Below the pieces are notes generated by a model. The model was not told where the DNA came from and ran no database searches. It saw only the letters and a program-made list of their open reading frames with translations. Shown here one piece after another: positions 7,165 to 8,085 of a stretch of 8,085 nucleotides of DNA; positions within the stretch are counted from its first letter, which is position 1; every line of letters starts with the position of its first letter. This DNA comes from Flavobacteriales bacterium (GTDB lineage Bacteria > Bacteroidota > Bacteroidia > Flavobacteriales_F > PHOS-HE28), in the NCBI GenBank assembly GCA_020854015.1, contig JADZGG010000390.1, forward strand, positions 1-8,085. The letters run 5' to 3'. Made by a program: the position numbers and the translations under genes.

Positions 7165-7199
7165 CAAATGTAACCGATCGTTCCGGGGGCCTAAGGCAA
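7165..7199 (-). promoter_or_regulatory. Promoter candidate for the foldase/MoxR operon
   Basis: The minus strand has TACATTTG (7172 to 7165), an exact TAnnTTTG -7 box, ending 35 bases before the ATG at 7129. A TTG (7199 to 7197) lies 24 bases upstream, slightly further than usual, so the -33 element is less certain. That TTG falls in the loop of the GC-rich inverted repeat at 7184-7215. The leader contains the 8-bp palindrome TAACGTTA (7145-7152), whose meaning is unclear. Confidence 0.55.
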
Positions 7200-7215
7200 G
7201 GTGGTTTCGCCCCCG
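7184..7215. repeat. Perfect 7-bp GC inverted repeat in the divergent promoter region
   Basis: CGGGGGC (7184-7190) and GCCCCCG (7209-7215) are exact reverse complements separated by 18 bases. The structure lies between the start codons of the divergent foldase and permease genes and surrounds the proposed -33 element of the foldase operon. On the plus strand it is followed by TTAAAAAG, not a T-tract, and no plus-strand gene ends before it, so a terminator is unlikely. It could be an operator or a structural element. Confidence 0.45.
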
Positions 7216-7268
7216 TTAAAAAGATCCAATGGCACGCGAGGTGAAATGCTACTTTGCCCACCCAGACC

Positions 7269-8085
7269 ATGCTCCGCTCGCTTTTCCGTCGCCGTTCGCT
7301 CCACGCTTCCCCCGACCAGCTGGGCGAGACGGAAGCCCACCGGTTGAACCGCACGCTGTCCGTGCGGGACCTCACCTTTTTCGGCATCGCCGCTGTGATC
7401 GGTGCGGGGAGCTTCAGCAGCATGGGCCAGGCCTGTGCCAGCGGGGGACCGGGCGTGGTCTTCCTCTTCGTGATCTGCGCCATCGCTTGTGGCTTCACGG
7501 CCTTGTGCTACGCCGAATTCGCAGCGCGGGTGCCCTCCGGCGGTAGCGCCTATACCTATGCCTACGTCAGTTTCGGGGAGGTCTTCGCTTGGATCATCGG
7601 CTGGGCCTTGCTCATGGAGTACAGCATCGGCAACATCTACGTGGCCTTCAGCTGGAGCGGCTACTTCACCAACCTACTTGAGGGCATCGGTTTGCACATG
7701 CCGGAATGGCTGACCATCAACTACCGCAGTGCCCATGCTTCGGCATTGGCCGGCACCATCGGGGAAGGACTGAGCGCTTGGAACTCCGCCCCCACCATCG
7801 GAGGTCTCCGCATCATCTTCGACCTGCCCGCCTTCGCCATCAACATCCTCATCACCTGGCTGGTGTTCACCGGGGTGAAGGAGAGTCGGAACGCCAGCAA
7901 CATCATGGTGATCGTGAAGCTCGCCATCATCGGACTGGTGATCGCCGTTGGCCTGGGCTACATCGACATCGACAACTGGACGCCCTTCATGCCCAACGGC
8001 TTCGGTGGCGTGATGGCGGGCGTGAGCGCCGTCTTCTTCGCCTATATCGGCTTCGATGCGGTGAGCACCCTGGCCGAAGAAAGCA
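7269..8085 (+). CDS. APC-superfamily amino acid permease, C-terminus beyond the right edge
   Basis: An open frame of 272 codons from the ATG at 7269 runs off the window without a stop, so roughly half of the usual length is present. After a basic cytoplasmic N-terminus (1-31), hydrophobic segments fall at about 34-55, 61-84, 98-130, 186-202, 211-231 and 246-266. Family motifs include 'DLTFFGIAAVIGAG' in the first membrane segment, 'ALCYAEFAARVPSGGSAYTYAY', 'WIIGWALLMEYSIGN' and 'FFAYIGFDAVSTLAEES'. This resembles the cationic amino acid transporter branch; the substrate cannot be fixed from sequence. It sits in the inner membrane and imports amino acids with protons or by exchange. Position 48 is Ser where most relatives have Ile or Val in 'GAG-I-F'. 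The gene is divergent from the foldase operon and no good TAnnTTTG box precedes it. Confidence 0.92.
   Translation, partial: MLRSLFRRRSLHASPDQLGETEAHRLNRTLSVRDLTFFGIAAVIGAGSFSSMGQACASGGPGVVFLFVICAIACGFTALCYAEFAARVPSGGSAYTYAYVSFGEVFAWIIGWALLMEYSIGNIYVAFSWSGYFTNLLEGIGLHMPEWLTINYRSAHASALAGTIGEGLSAWNSAPTIGGLRIIFDLPAFAINILITWLVFTGVKESRNASNIMVIVKLAIIGLVIAVGLGYIDIDNWTPFMPNGFGGVMAGVSAVFFAYIGFDAVSTLAEES

Noticed and set aside
7246..7256. TACTTTG (7250-7256) as a -7 box for the permease gene
   Set aside because: It has one spacer base too few for TAnnTTTG, is only 12 bases from the ATG and lacks a convincing -33 element.
7130..7498. A 123-residue N-terminal extension of the large foldase (start at 7498)
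   Set aside because: It precedes a clear signal peptide, overlaps the divergent permease coding region, crosses the promoter candidate and has no exported-protein character.

Overview
The window looks like a chromosomal segment from a fairly GC-rich member of the Bacteroidota, most likely of the Flavobacteriales or a close relative. The evidence is a protein with a type IX secretion (T9SS) C-terminal tail, a MAM-domain surface protein with a Cys-rich 'NYN..DGSC' motif typical of that group, start sites without Shine-Dalgarno sequences, and -7 boxes fitting the Bacteroidota consensus TAnnTTTG. No RNA gene, mobile element, CRISPR array or phage gene is visible.

Layout. Positions 7129 down to 1775 (minus strand) form a compact, apparently co-transcribed set. 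It comprises a large periplasmic foldase with two parvulin domains (4982-7129), a small SurA-N-like lipoprotein (4117-4977, GTG start), a second SurA-like two-parvulin protein (2775-4151, overlapping the lipoprotein gene by 35 bases) and a cytoplasmic MoxR-family AAA+ ATPase (1775-2746). A good candidate promoter lies at 7165-7199. Further along the same strand, after a 134-base gap with its own promoter candidate and a nested repeat, come two genes for secreted proteins: a complete T9SS cargo protein (861-1640) and a MAM-domain protein (start at 743) cut by the left edge. On the plus strand, diverging from the foldase set across 139 bases, an APC-superfamily amino acid permease (7269 onward) is cut by the right edge.

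How the genes fit together. The three foldase-like proteins probably work in the periplasm on outer-membrane proteins and exported cargo. The lipoprotein would be membrane-anchored and the other two soluble. MoxR would act in the cytoplasm, and its link to the foldases is inferred only from gene order. The catalytic dual-histidine pattern of parvulins is complete in both domains of the large foldase, half missing in each domain of the SurA-like protein and absent from the lipoprotein. This suggests a division of labour between isomerase and holdase roles. The T9SS cargo proteins nearby are plausible clients, but nothing in the sequence proves it.

Most of the window is ordinary cell-envelope housekeeping. 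I do not see a clearly new defence, mobile or biosynthetic system. The points most worth a second look are the graded loss of parvulin motifs, the MoxR gene without its usual partners, and two intergenic repeat structures that overlap predicted promoters.
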